From positions 1 to 55,429 of the forward strand of contig JANBPK010001084.1 in the NCBI GenBank assembly GCA_027579435.1: a DNA stretch of 55,429 bases, in the 5' to 3' direction. Made by a program: the position numbers and the translations under genes. Positions within the stretch are counted from its first letter, which is position 1. Each line of letters starts with the position of its first letter. Positions 11,529 to 25,798 of this stretch are shown in pieces. The notes under the pieces were generated by a model, which saw only the letters and a list, made by a program, of their open reading frames with translations, did no database searches and had not been told where the DNA came from. The stretch is from Candolleomyces eurysporus. Lineage: Eukaryota > Basidiomycota > Agaricomycetes > Agaricales > Psathyrellaceae.

Positions 11529-12829
11529 CTACTGATACATGAAGCAACTAGGGGCTTCAAACGAGTCCATCACTTCCCCCACCTTCACATTCGGTCCAAG
11601 CGCTGGAAAGTCCATGTCGAAATCGAGAGTCACTTGAGTAGGCCCATTTTGGGTTGTCGGTCCCCAAATATCAGTCAAGCGATTCTTCCGGTCGGCTTGC
11701 TGCCATACCCACCAGATCCTGTCGAGATTTGCGTGGTGTAAGTAGAATAGAGGATCTAAGAGACCCAGTGTGTCAATAAGTTCAAACTGGCTGCCGGTGG
11801 ACTGCAACCAGGGCGCACTTGCCTATGCCCGCTGAATAGACATTGGTCATCTCGCCACCAACTATGAAGTGTCCACTTCCGTGGATCCCGTTCATCAGAC
11901 TATTCACTGCTGCATCGAAGGCTCTGTAGTTGGATGTGTTCAGCGTGTTCCTCACGTTGGACGAACGGAGGGCAGGCCTATACGTCTCTTCGATCCCTCG
12001 AACCAGGCAATGGGTCGTTTTGAGCTTTCCTGGGCCAAGATGTGATACGGCGTCTTTGAACGGACCAGTCCGAACGCAGCCTTTGTAGGCATACGGACNG
12101 GGGAACTGCAGACTCATTCTTTGGATCGGGAGGGAGAGTGTATGTTCCGGGTACCCCGTCGCCACCGAATCCGGTGACTGGATCGAATAATGGGGACTGA
12201 GCAAGCCTGAAGCAATCGTCAACGTCTACCGAGATTGAGACAAGTGAATGTGAAAAACTTACGGCTTGCTGCTGTCTGCATCGATCGACCAATCCCAGTA
12301 GCTGAATTAAACCAAGTTATTGCGACGCAGTTTACATTTAGCTCAACGCACTCACGGTAAAGGGCCTTTGTAACCGCATTCTTCACGAAGTGCCTTTCCA
12401 TAATAGGTACCCAATTGCCTATGCCATGCCAAGAAATGACCCTGGAACGACTCTACTGAGCAGTTGTCAATACTAGGTACGACTGCGTACTCACGACAAA
12501 ATGAACTCGATCAGTCAGCTTGATATGAGTGGCTTGAAATTCCTCGTATCTTGTGGTCGCGATTCCAGTCGTCTCGTGGGGAGGAATCTTCTGCAGGCAG
12601 AGAACCGCTTGGAGATATCCAAGCCGTTCTTCCACTGTCAGAGCGCGCCTGAGGCATTTTCCGTTCATGGTAAGTATTGTTGCGGGGAAAAAGGCCTGAT
12701 TCCATACCATTCCTTTCGGACTTGGATCTCTGCGCAAGTGGCCGAGGCGGCTCGCTCGACAGGGCTCGCGATGACAGTTGACACGAGAGAGACAATCAAA
12801 GCAAAACCAAGTGCACGTAAAGCAACCAT
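11529..12829 (-). CDS. Secreted tyrosinase-type copper enzyme
   Basis: Six exons can be assembled: 12829-12708, 12648-12495, 12450-12356, 12301-12263, 12206-11823 and 11755-11529, giving about 339 residues. A signal peptide is clear (VALRALGFALIVSLVSTVIA). Copper site A histidines lie in ATHIKL, VHFV and FLAWHR. Copper site B has GIHGSGHFIVGGEM and DPLFYLHHANLDRIWWVWQ. PYWDW is also present. Tyrosinases oxidise phenols to quinones for melanin or for cross-linking. The last intron (11756-11822) uses a GC donor (G|GCAAGT..TAG); using it joins the frame to the usual 'DPLFYLHH'. An N at 12099 in exon 5 breaks the frame, and removing it makes the whole CDS divisible by three. The gene lies between the two ubiquitin-like paralogues on the same strand. 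Confidence 0.85.
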
Positions 12830-13401
12830 GGCCAATCGCAGTGGCTAATCAGTCATTGGCAGCTTGCAAGTATTTATGCGTGTCATTCTCCGAGGTTAAG
12901 GTCTTCAATCACCAAGAAGCCCCCGCGAAGCTCTAACGAAGCAGCTTTGGCAATAAAAGTCGAACTGGACTACAGAGTCAAGCTCTTCTACTTCGCTTTT
13001 TTAAAAGAAGGCTACCTATTGGATGGCTATGGAAGAAGCTTGACTGCCTTTGATAGACCACATACCAAATCGAAGTCAAATTACACACACGAATAACAAA
13101 CTCCATTACATCACGTTAAAACGCCCGCCCCAGTCGACACGCACCCACAAAGAGTACAAGGATGGGAAAACCGATTATGCTCAAGGGATTTTGCCATTTA
13201 ACTTCGAGAAATTTGCTTGTTGCCTGTACAAACGAAAGTTTCCGTACAAACGAAAGTTTCCGTACAAACGAAAGTAGAATCATCACCGCATCGTCAAGTT
13301 CGGGGTCAATATAAATGAATAAGCATTGAAAGTAGTCGAAGTAAACAACTCAGTCCAACTGATAGACTCGTAACAGAATTACCGGATGACATTCGCCACT
13401 C
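12830..13401. other. Promoter region of the tyrosinase gene and 3' flank of ubiquitin-like paralogue B
   Basis: No gene is supported here. The stretch is comparatively AT-rich and contains the short tandem repeat at 13226-13275. Confidence 0.4.
13226..13275. repeat. Short tandem repeat, 18-bp unit, about 2.8 copies
   Basis: The unit GTACAAACGAAAGTTTCC occurs twice exactly (13226-13243 and 13244-13261) and a third time in truncated form (from 13262). It lies in non-coding DNA upstream of the tyrosinase gene. Confidence 0.85.
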
Positions 13402-14240
13402 CTACCCAGACTCAATCCCTGTCATCGATTCCGGCTGGTCAGGGAGTCCACCCATCGATTGAACAGGGATTGGCATCAACAAATGCAGAGTCGAATCCTT
13501 GGTGACACCAAATGATGATAGCAGGCGAATGTCGTCCATGGACTTCCCTCGGAAGACTAAGCGAAGATCTTCAGGTCGTTTGAAGCCCTGCTTTTTAGCA
13601 AGGTCACGTTTGACTGCCCAAACGGTTGTGGAATCGGGAGCGACCGTGAGCGTAATCGTTTTCCCTGTCAGGGTCCTCACGAATATCTGCACCCTGCGAT
13701 GATCGTATTAATCGTCTGCTGAGGTGAAGAAGAGAAGATTCGAGTACTTACATTTCGCCGGTCACACTCGTGGCTTGGCCATGATTCCTGCCACTCCCAG
13801 ATTTCCCGTTGTCGTCATCTAGCTCCGTATCTTTGGTCACAGTCTGATTGTCCGGAGTCGGGTCATCGCCAGATCCGGAACCATTAGATACCCCCTCCGA
13901 CATAAACACTCGCGGGTCCGTGGCTTTGACGATTAGCTTCTTGATCTTTGGAATTACGGCCTTCCAAGCCTCGCTCGAAATCTCAATTTCCTCACCCAGG
14001 CCGATTGCTAGCTCCGTCGTATGATAACTGATGTGATGATTGGGCGGAATTTGAGGAAAGTATCTTCTGATTCGAGTATGTAGTTCCTGAGTCGAGTCAC
14101 TCCCGTGATGAAGAGGAGACCAAAAGACTGCCAAGTGGCGAGAAACGTACATGATATTCCAATGGACCCGGTCTGGGAGCAACGACCTTGCGAGCGCTGA
14201 ATTCCACGATGAAGTATCCTGGAATGTCAACACCTTCCAT
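13402..14240 (-). CDS. Two-domain protein with C-terminal ubiquitin-like domain, paralogue B
   Basis: Three exons (14240-14151, 14086-13752, 13693-13402) give 238 residues with consistent phases. The protein starts EGVDIPGYFIVEFSARK, contains the block TTELAIGLGEEIEISSEAWK, then an acidic Ser/Gly/Asp-rich linker. It ends in a ubiquitin-like domain (VQIFVRTLTGKTITLTV, LRLVFRGKSMD, TKDSTLHLLM). The C-terminus continues past the last strand as PIPVQSMGG plus 14 further residues. The Gly-Gly is four residues further along than in ubiquitin, so processing and conjugation are possible but unproven. Paralogue A (10537-11219) has the same order of domains and the same intron position before the ubiquitin-like domain. 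The function of the N-terminal domain is unknown. Confidence 0.7.
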
Positions 14241-15766
14241 CTCTCTCAAGAGCTTCAAGGTATTAGAAGGAATGAAACGTTAGATTGAGTGGGAGGACCT
14301 GGCCAATAGCATTCGTGCGGTCACTGGTGTCTGGCGAAGCTCGAGGCCTTTGCATAACAAGGCCAAATATGTTGACCGGCGTCTTCGGCTATCTCGGCCG
14401 AGTTCGCAACTTGCTTTGACCAGGGTACAAGAACGCTCCAGTCCTATTACTACTACTCAAAATCCTTCGAACGAGAACCGATACTCCTTGAATAGACTCA
14501 TCCAGACGTTGGACAGTGCAAAGACACATGTACAGTGGCGCCATTTACACGAACAGTACCCACCGCTCATATTTTGCCATTGACGATGTGTTTACGCACT
14601 GAACTCTCAGCTTCTGCGAAGTAGATCTGTCATTATATGCTGTGTGCTAAATCCTTCCCGATAAAAAAAGATTGGGAACGTTTCATAGCTTAGATTCCGA
14701 TAAAAAGGGTCCATACACCGGAGGCACAAGCATGCGAATCCAGCGCGACTCGTGTGCACCAAACTCATTGTCCTCTGAAATAAGAGGATGAAGGTGTAGC
14801 AGCTGGATGAACGGTCAGAACGGGCAGGGTGAGAACAGGATTACTGAGGGCAAGGGAGCTGAAGGGAAGCGTTCAGGGGCACATTAACAGGTACTTAACT
14901 AACTGGAGAAGCAAATGAGGAAGAGTCAAGGTGAACAATCTCAGTGAATGGCGCATAGACCAGAGACAGTGCTTCGGGTCATCGTGCCAACAACGAGCCG
15001 GCAGAGCGCTCGAAGCAGGGCCGAAACTTCAGTTCCTACCATGAGTCAATGATTTTTTTACATCTGTTAGGGTCAAAGCGGCGTACCCTCATCAGGCTTA
15101 CTAAAGGCTTGCATCTCTCAGCCCGAGTCCTCCTAATAGTTGATGCGATGATTTCTTAAAATATCGTGAAAAGCTCGAATATTCGACTCGAAGGTCTGGG
15201 AAGCGGTCAGTTAATGTTGTACGGCAAGACGAAAACACACGATAATGCTTACTCAGTTTTCTCTTGCACCTGCATCAATCCCGTTGTACCGCATCAAAGA
15301 AATGTTTGGAAGGGGCAGCCACTGAGGTTTCCTCTTGTCGCTGTGGAGGCGCTGGCACCCTGGAATATTTCCAAGGTATGCGGGCAGGGGATTCGTCGCG
15401 GCCCCGGACGATCAATGATTCGGGTACTAGATAATGGATCGCGATGGGGGGGGTTGAGTGAGACAAGGAAAGGCGAGAGCCGTTCCAAAATGCCGGTCAA
15501 AGAGCAGCGGGAACATGAGGCAGATGCGATAAGATTCAGTCCTCCTATTGAGACAAGGAATGCACCTATGATACTATCCCAGCCGGTCGGACGTGCGGAA
15601 CAACACATTTACAACACCCCATGAGCTGAGTTATGGAGTGGCATCTGAAGGACACTTTAGGTGATCAGGGGAGCAAAAGAACACTTTTCGTTGATTACTG
15701 ATGTGAGCTATGTATGATGTACAGGGTGAGGACGTGAAGGATCAACAAAGGGCGTCAGCCAAGAAT
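14241..15766. other. Intergenic stretch, no supported gene
   Basis: About 1.5 kb without recognisable coding content. The longest open frame (15166-15624, +, 152 residues) has no recognisable domain, no splice partners and arginine-rich shadow-like composition. This is presumably the promoter of paralogue B plus the 3' flank of the dehydrogenase. Confidence 0.4.
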
Positions 15767-16908
15767 TTAAGTGTAAACAATGCCACCATCAATCGACACA
15801 GTTTGGCCTGCAGAGTCAATTGGGTGAGACAAGGCTGAGCAGAGATACTGAGGCAGCCGATGCGCACCTGTGATGAAGCTGGACTTCTCCGAAGCCAAGA
15901 AAGACACAAGAGCGGCAACATCCTCTGGTTCACCGATACGTCCAACTGCGCTGGATTTGATGACCTGGTTCATCATTTCTGCAGCTTGGGGCGAGGAGGC
16001 CATGTACTGTTGGGCAAGCTCCGAGTTGATGAGACCTGCGACACGTATATCAGCTTATGGATCTACTGAAGGTATAAGGACTAACCAGGAGCGTAGCAGT
16101 TGACAGTGATGCCATGCTTTCCGAGCTCGTACGCTGAAAATGAAGAAATTAATCTCAAATATTCATATGGGACAAGCGAAACGAGTCGAAACGCACCTGC
16201 GGTCTGAGTCAATCCACGGATGGCCCATTTAGTTGCGGTGTATGTCATCCGGCCAGGTTCAGCTAAAGGGGAGGGTTAGTGCGGGGAAATGACGCATAGC
16301 CAAGTATAAAGACGTACGCTTTCGTCCAACGATCGAGGAAGCGCCGATGATTCGTCCACCCCAGCCTTGAGCGATCATCTTATTGGCAGCGAATCTGTTT
16401 CTTTATAAGGACAAGACGTTTGCGGGAGACTAGCTGATGACTGACTTGTAGCAGAGAAGATGGCCCTTGACGTTGACGTCGAAGGTCTTCTGCCACCCAT
16501 TGATGTGATCTACGTTCTCAGGTGAACACCGGCAAGCAGTCAGGAACAGAGAAGTCACTAACCGTCGGTGATGAAGTCCACTGGTGCAACGACGGCGGCG
16601 TTGGCGACCATCTGCGGAAATGGATCAGAAGAGTTCTAGGATACTATTCGGGAGATACGTACGACGTCGAGACGATCCAGAGACTCAACCATCTCCTTGA
16701 CTTGGTCAAAGTCAGAGACATCAGCGAACTTCACGGAAGCGGTGTGTCCCTTCTGCCTCAACTCTTCGGCGAACGCCTCAGCCTTCTCCCTGTTCAGTTC
16801 AAGGTCGTTGATGACCACGGCAAAGCCATCTTCAGCAAGCTGCTTGACGATGGATTTACCAATGCCGTTGGCGGAGCCAGTGACCAGAGCGACCTTCTGA
16901 GCAGACAT
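15767..16908 (-). CDS. Short-chain dehydrogenase/reductase (classical SDR)
   Basis: Eight exons with short introns code for a full-length classical SDR of about 250-260 residues. The start is SAQKVALVTGSANGIGKSIV, the glycine-rich nucleotide-binding motif. ANAAVV stands for the NAG-type motif. FDVNVKGHLL follows. The catalytic residues are Ser in IIGASSIVGRK and Tyr/Lys in MTYTATKWAIRG. The C-terminus has CYAPGLINSELAQQ, AVGRIGEPEDVAALVSFLAS and GQTVSIDGGIVYT. By overall resemblance it may be a diacetyl/acetoin-type or related carbonyl reductase using NAD(P)H, but the substrate cannot be told from sequence. There is no signal peptide. The gene is complete, with no broken motif. Confidence 0.88.
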
Positions 16909-17804
16909 TTCGAGAGTATTGAAAGTTTATTTGATACCCTGGGTCAACTTCTCTGGATACTTAAAGTCTGGTGGAGAAGCTGGTGGCTATCGAGCTGGGG
17001 AGAGCGGCCGTTGCCGCTGATTGGTGGAACTCCGGGTTGGTATGGGTAGGTTGACCAGGGAAGGATATTGACAAGAGAATGTGTCAGCGACCGTAGAGAA
17101 AGGTGGAGGCTATCTGTTTGAGCCTTCCATTCGATTGGCCGGTGGTGAGCGGGATGTATGTGGCGTCCTCTATGTTCAATGAGTTTGCTCGTGCTATTAA
17201 CGTTGCCCGTTGCGCATCCCCATTGACAGTCACTAAATAAGGCGCTTGGGGAGGTATGATTTCCGTACGCGATACATAGGTGGGATATTCTGTAGCGAGA
17301 CAGCGAGAGGATGAAAGTGATCATGGGGACGTGCCCACGATAGACAGGCTAAATCTTTTCTCACGGCTCATCTAATCTTATCGCTTGCGTTACTGATGGT
17401 GCCTTCACAGTACTTAACAGGGTGGAGTGGACGGCACTGAGGTCACGTATTGAAAGTCTCCATAATCATGAAGCATATACAAGAAGAGGAAGACACCGAA
17501 GTGAAAGGGTGGAAGAAGAGCCTTAAAACTTGAAGACATAGGATTTATGCCACTTCCGTATATCATAGATTAACCAACAGAGGATTCTACCTTCACAGAG
17601 CCTTGGAGAGGATTAGGTCAGAGGTAAAGCTTCTCCGGAATGAAAGCTTTGCCAAACGATTGTGGAGGCACTTCAATTTTGATGGAAAAGTCGTGGAGGA
17701 GCGTATACCGATTTTGATGATGCGATCCAGCTGTGTAATATTCGTTTCTCTCAGTTCATTTTTGTCATCGTGTCTATGACTAGTATCCGGGTCTTTAGTT
17801 CCAG
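16909..17804. other. Divergent promoter region, SDR (minus) and NACHT-TPR (plus)
   Basis: About 900 bases without a recognised gene between two genes that read away from each other. A possible 3' splice acceptor (TTCCAG) just before 17805 hints at an untranslated first exon for the NACHT-TPR gene. Confidence 0.35.
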
Positions 17805-20762
17805 GTGTCTTTGATGACGACGGCCGACGTTCTGAAGAACCTCCGACAAGGAGACTCAGTCCAGATTATCGAGACGCTTTCGCAAAGGTTCAAAGATGAA
17901 ATCGGCTTGTCATCCCAACCCCGGTCTGCTGGTTTGTGGCTAGAATTTATCTATGAAGCTTTGGAAATCGATCGAATCGAGGGTCTCCGCGGCGTACCCG
18001 ACTCTCGAGGTGCCTCCTGGGACTCAAACAAGGCCTCCCTTCCTACGACACGAATTGTGCATCGACGAGAAATCAAGTCGTGGATAGATATATCGACCCA
18101 GCGATTCTCGGCAAAGCTCCTCCTAATTGCTGATGGAATGGGAAGTGGGAAGACGTCTCTTCCTCATTCCGTCTGCCAGCAAGCGCAAAAGAATGGTTGT
18201 CTCGTGGCGTATTTCTTATTCTCCAGACTCAGAGCTGAAGAATCCAATTCCCGACATTTCTTTGGCTCACTTATTCGGGGACTTTGCCGCCTCAGCTGTA
18301 CTGTCCGGGACGAAATCGTTTTTCAGAAGGACGAAGCCGCCAACTTCGAGAAATCATCCTCCCCATTAGACGTCTACTCCTGAGAAAGGTTCCACTAGTT
18401 GTGGTGATTGACGCCCTTGACAAAGACCCGGACACCGAACTTCTAAAGGTACTTCAAGATGCAATGCCCCTTTTACCCTCGAACCTTTGCTTCTTTGCAA
18501 CGATCCGCCCGCAAGCTGCGATCATGTCCCGACTTAAAGGACGGTCGCACGTTCGACGCCTGCCCTTCTTCCTTGCTCAAGGGTAAGATAGCCTCCAGGA
18601 TATCAACAGAAACGTTCAGGAGAGGCTCCGGAATCCGCCTTTCTAGGGCCGTCCGGCTCAATGAGCTGATCAAGGGCTTCGTCGACAAGTCGGAAGAGGA
18701 TTCACTGCATTTTGATCAGGACCTCCAGGACACCATCGCCTCCCCACAGGGCTCTCAGAGTCATCCCAATGCAGGACGACCTTTATGGGCAGATTCTTGT
18801 GAAGCTTATGTGGAGTGATGACCGCTTAGCCCGAGCATACAAGGCGTTCATCCAAGGAGCCAATATCGTTGAAAGCCCTGGCAGCCTTGGACGCGCACGA
18901 TCCCAATATAAACCTTGCCGAAATACCTAAGCGTCTTCGCTCACTGCTCGACAACTTCTACCCCGATGCGCGGGGCAAGCCCACTCGATTACTGCATTTG
19001 TCGGCCCGGGACTAACTTACTAAACGAGTACCCGAGGGCAGCTCGTATCACCTTGACATCGAAGAATGCCATCGCACAATGGCCCAGCTTACAGCCGCTA
19101 CCATAGAGGCTGAGCTTGACCCGGACAATCTTGGTCTAGGATACATTTCCGACAATTGGGAAATGTGGCACATTCCTATAATTCCTAAGCTCCAGGCCGG
19201 CTCCATTTCGGGGCCACTATCCTGCTCCTGTCGATTCTTCGTTTGATCATGTCGTTCAATCCGGCACAAAGGAGGATCTTCTCCGAATTGCGCAGCTTCA
19301 TGACTTCCTGTCACGTCATACAAAGTCGTTGCTCGAGCTTTCGGCAGATCTGGAGCAGTGCTTGAGCATAAGACCATTATTGGTATGAATAAAGATGCGT
19401 TCTCACTTACCTGCAAAAAGGTGTGGCTGAAGGATTCGGCGAGGCTCTGATCGGCAGCTCGAATACAACTAGCCAAAAGTCTCACAGGCGAAGGTGTATT
19501 TCTCGGTGTCTTTGGTCGTCACGAAGAAGGGAGGAGATCGCTAGAGAAGGCGGTGGAAATATTGACAGGAATTGCAGAGCAGGAACAACGGGAATAAGAA
19601 AGGCCATGAAGAACTTTTTCTGTCGCTATGAGACTTTTGGCTTTGTTGAAGACGATTTCCGGCTCATAGAACAGTCCCTCGGCGTGTATAGAACGCTAGC
19701 GAAGAAAGACCCTGCCCAGCTCCAGGCTGCGTTGGCTGGAGCTTGATCAATATGACATCGCGTCTGGCTGGTATGGGACGGCAGGGTGAAGTTCTCAAGT
19801 CCATACAGGAAGCCGTGGATATCTTCCGCCAGCTTGCCGAGGACTATCGTCTCGCTTACGATGAGCCGTTTTCGTTTGCGTTGCACAGTCTCTCCATTCG
19901 TCTCGAGGATGCCGTGGACACCTATCGTCGATTAGCGCGCAATGGGCCAGCAGCATTTGGGCAAGGCTTATCTCGATGTTTAGAAACCTTATCCGATCGC
20001 TTCAGCCAGTTGAAACGACATGAAGACGCCCTGACGACAATCGAAGAGGTGGTGGCGATTTATCGTCGAATGGAGCTGAGGGAGCCCACAGTTGCTGTCG
20101 GAGATCTTGCGGACAGCCTTGATGCGCTAAGCAACTGTCTCTACGACCTGAATCGCTTTGACGAATCACTCGCTACCGTCGACGAGGCTATTGAGGCCTA
20201 TAGGCAGCTGGGAGATTCAATATGATGATCCTCCCGATCACGGTTAGTAAGCTCACTCAAAAATTGTTCTTGGACGCTGAAAGCTTTGGATCGGTCTGAG
20301 GGAGGTTTATCGGCGGCCAGGAAAGTGTTCAAAACTACCACCAGCTTTTCGAAGACAATCCAGACAAGTATAGAGCAGACCTTGCGCTGGTTCTCAGCGA
20401 TGGCTGCCTGCTATGACAGCCTTGAACGCTATGACGAAGTCTTGGACTTCGAAGCAACGGCGGTTGGCTTCTATTGCATAGACACTCCGGAAGGCGCTCC
20501 TTTGCCGGATTCAGATTGCGCAAGGCGTTTCACTGGGTCGGCTAACCTTGCAATATATCTGGAAAAGGTCGATCGTCATGACGACTCCTTGATCGCATCG
20601 GAAGAGGCGGTTGCGATTGATCGTCAACTTGCGGGAAAAGAGCCAGACAGGTACCAGGAGCTTCTGGCCCGCTCCCTGAAAGATCATTACAGCCACCTCA
20701 TGGACCTGAAGCGCAACGAGGAGGCGTGGGTTGTGATTAGAGAGATGATGGCCATTCTCTGA
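17805..20762 (+). pseudogene. Decayed NACHT-TPR protein gene (NLR-like)
   Basis: Remains of one long STAND gene are spread over all three plus frames. 17805-18383 gives an N-terminal helical region and a P-loop (KLLLIADGMGSGKTSLPHSV). The frame then moves to 18340-18580, with REIILPIRRLLLRKVPLVVVIDAL (Walker B) and FFATIRPQAAIMSRLKG. A TAA stop follows at about 18582. Beyond it lie 'DSLQDIN..VQERLRNPPF', another frame change, 'MQDDLYGQILVKLMWSDDRLARAYKAF', 'ALDAHDPNINLAEIPKRLRSLL', and then TPR-like repeats at 19470-20762 ('DALTTIEEVVAIYRR', 'FDESLATVDEAIEAYRQ'). The usual acidic DALDEC is DALDK here. At least five frame breaks or stops, not all at homopolymers, argue for a pseudogene. Some may be unrecognised introns or errors. 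The last two blocks (19743-20225, 20286-20762) remain open. Confidence 0.7.
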
Positions 20763-20996
20763 TGGAGCGTGAGGGGCAGAAGTACGGAGTGATCTGCCTG
20801 GAGGGCTTGGGTGGGCGCGAGGAAGAGGTAAAAAGGCTTTTAAAAGAATGGATGAAGATTTGAATTCCCTGTCTCATTTGTAAAGCATAATCGTACAAGA
20901 GTAAATAATTGACAAGACTGCTGAAAAGAGCCAGGTTTTCAATCATCTACTGAACATGAACCCCGAGTTCCTTTCCTTATGAATATATGCGCAGCC

Positions 20997-23006
20997 TCAG
21001 ATATGCAAAAGCTGATTTACGGTACCGGACGCTAAGGAAAAGAAGTTGGTGACCAGGAACACGAGAACAGTCCTGAATACTTACGAACACCAGTAAGAGC
21101 ATTCTTCGTGCTCAAATTCTTGATTTTGGCCTCCATCGCACTGGGGGAGACGTTCCCATCCTTGCCGATCAGGTAAGCGACAACTCCGGCGACGTGTGGC
21201 GTGGCCTATAAATCGTTAAAATGGAAAACGCGACAGCAAATCTTATCGTCGAATGCATACCATAGAAGTGCCGGAAATGCTCCTTGTAGCCTAGAGAAGG
21301 GAGAGGTATGAGGTACAGCGTTAAGTTAAATTTGACGACGCTTACGGTGTTGCTTCCAATCCAGCTGCTGATAACGTTGGCCCCAGGTCCCCAGACGTCG
21401 ATGACGGTACCAAAGTTGGAGAATGAGGCCTTCGCATCGGCAATGGTTGAGGCAGCGACAGTGATAGCTGATGGTGCCCTGGCAGGGGAAGTGTTCTGGG
21501 CATTGACGTTCGCGTTGCCAGCAGCGACCTATGGGACAGATATACTTAAGGTGTTTAGACAATTCCTAGCTCAAGGATACGAACCACAACATGGACGCCA
21601 GCAGCCGTAAGCTTGAGAAAGGGTTCAGAGAACACTTCAACCGGAGACCATCGAGCTAATGGCAGGGCTCACTCACCGCGGAGACAGCACTGTCTAGGGC
21701 CGAGGCGGCAGCCCCACCGAGAGACATGGATACGACAGACGGACGGCCCGAACCTCTAGCTTGAGTAAGCACCCAGTTCAAACCGGAGACACTGTTGGCA
21801 AAATTCAGTTGAAGAAATGCGGATCACAGAAACGATGGCTTGAAAGAGCACTGACATTCCACTTGTGGCGCCGGAGCTAGTAAGAACAGAAGTGAGCATT
21901 GGTTATGGCTTTACGGGCGAGGGTGTCGTACCCGGAAGAGTTGAGGACCTGAACAGCAATGATGTTTGCTTTCTGAAATAGGTAATCAATGTAAGATGCC
22001 AGAGCTAAGGAAAAAATCAGCAATCCTTACCTTTGCTACGCCGAACTGAGAGCCGGCGGCGGTCCCTCTGGAGAGCATCCGTTAGNAAAAAAGCGTGTGC
22101 GGAAGGGAAAGGAACCTTACGCGCAGTGAGTTCCATGGCCGTGACCATCGGTCGACCTAATCTCAGCTGGTTGAGCGGTACCCTTGGTAATCAAAAAACT
22201 TGCTCACGTTCCGACGAAAGAAGTTCCCCAGCGCGCTCGGCCACCGAATTGACTCTAAATTTGCATCTTCAGAACCGTTGGGATCTCAATAGAACTTCGG
22301 AATATAACGCACGTGAGATACCAACACACCAGTATCTGTAAGATGCGATCGTGATCAGTGCCAAGCTAAACGAAGAAGGGTTCTATACCTACCAACAATG
22401 TAAATGTCGACACCTTCTCCGGCGCTATCGTCGTATTCGTATCGATAGTTCAAAGCACTGGAAAACGAGCCATTAACAAGCACCCAATGATTAGAATTGA
22501 CAGAGCCTACGCAGTGTCAGTGCTAGCAATTTTCGCATTTTGGCTGATTCTCTGCAGACCCCAAGGGGCGTTAGTCCTATTCCGGGTTCAGATGGATTCA
22601 ATCATGCTGAAAGGAGGAATATTCACTGAGTAGCAAAGGCATGCATGATGCCATCCTCGCTGATGGACTCGACGTCATCGGATGCTCGCAAAGTGTTGAG
22701 AGTGTTCTGGTCAACGTTAACTGGATAAAGAAGCAACAAAACAGTCAGATCGTGTGGCTAAGAGAACTAAGAGGCGGATTTACCGGCAATTCCATTGATG
22801 ATATCTAAATCGGCAGTGGTCAAGTCGGCCTTGAGTTTCGTGTAAAATTTCGAACTCCTGAGAGAGACGCCGGGCTTGAACTTGACGATGTATTTTCCGC
22901 TGACCTCGCCTTGGTACCTCTCGACGGACTTGAGAGTCGTCGGTGCGGCAAAGACTAATCCCGTGAGGGAAAGAGACACAGCAGTAAGAACGGAGAAAAA
23001 TCGCAT
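20997..23006 (-). CDS. Secreted subtilisin-like serine protease (S8A, proteinase K type), copy 1
   Basis: A multi-exon gene. The signal peptide ([19 protein letters not shown]) is followed by an I9-type propeptide ([11 protein letters not shown]). The catalytic Asp lies in GVDIYIVDTGV, split by an intron near 22395. The His lies in [12 protein letters not shown], near 22130-22160. The oxyanion Asn lies in [12 protein letters not shown], near 21500. The Ser lies in SGTSMATPHVAG, split by an intron near 21260. The last exon ends [11 protein letters not shown] at a TGA at 20997-20999. All three catalytic residues are present, so the enzyme should be active once the propeptide is removed. An N at 22086 falls within an intron. 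Upstream, an AATAAAAAGGG element near 23105 may serve as the TATA box. Copy 2 lies 1 kb upstream in the same orientation and is its closest relative in the window. Confidence 0.85.

Positions 23007-25798
<2,792 letters not shown>

Noticed and set aside
13050..13277. Small Lys-rich protein ending in KRKFPYKRKFPYKRK
   Set aside because: The repeated residues come from an 18-bp tandem DNA repeat in intergenic DNA.
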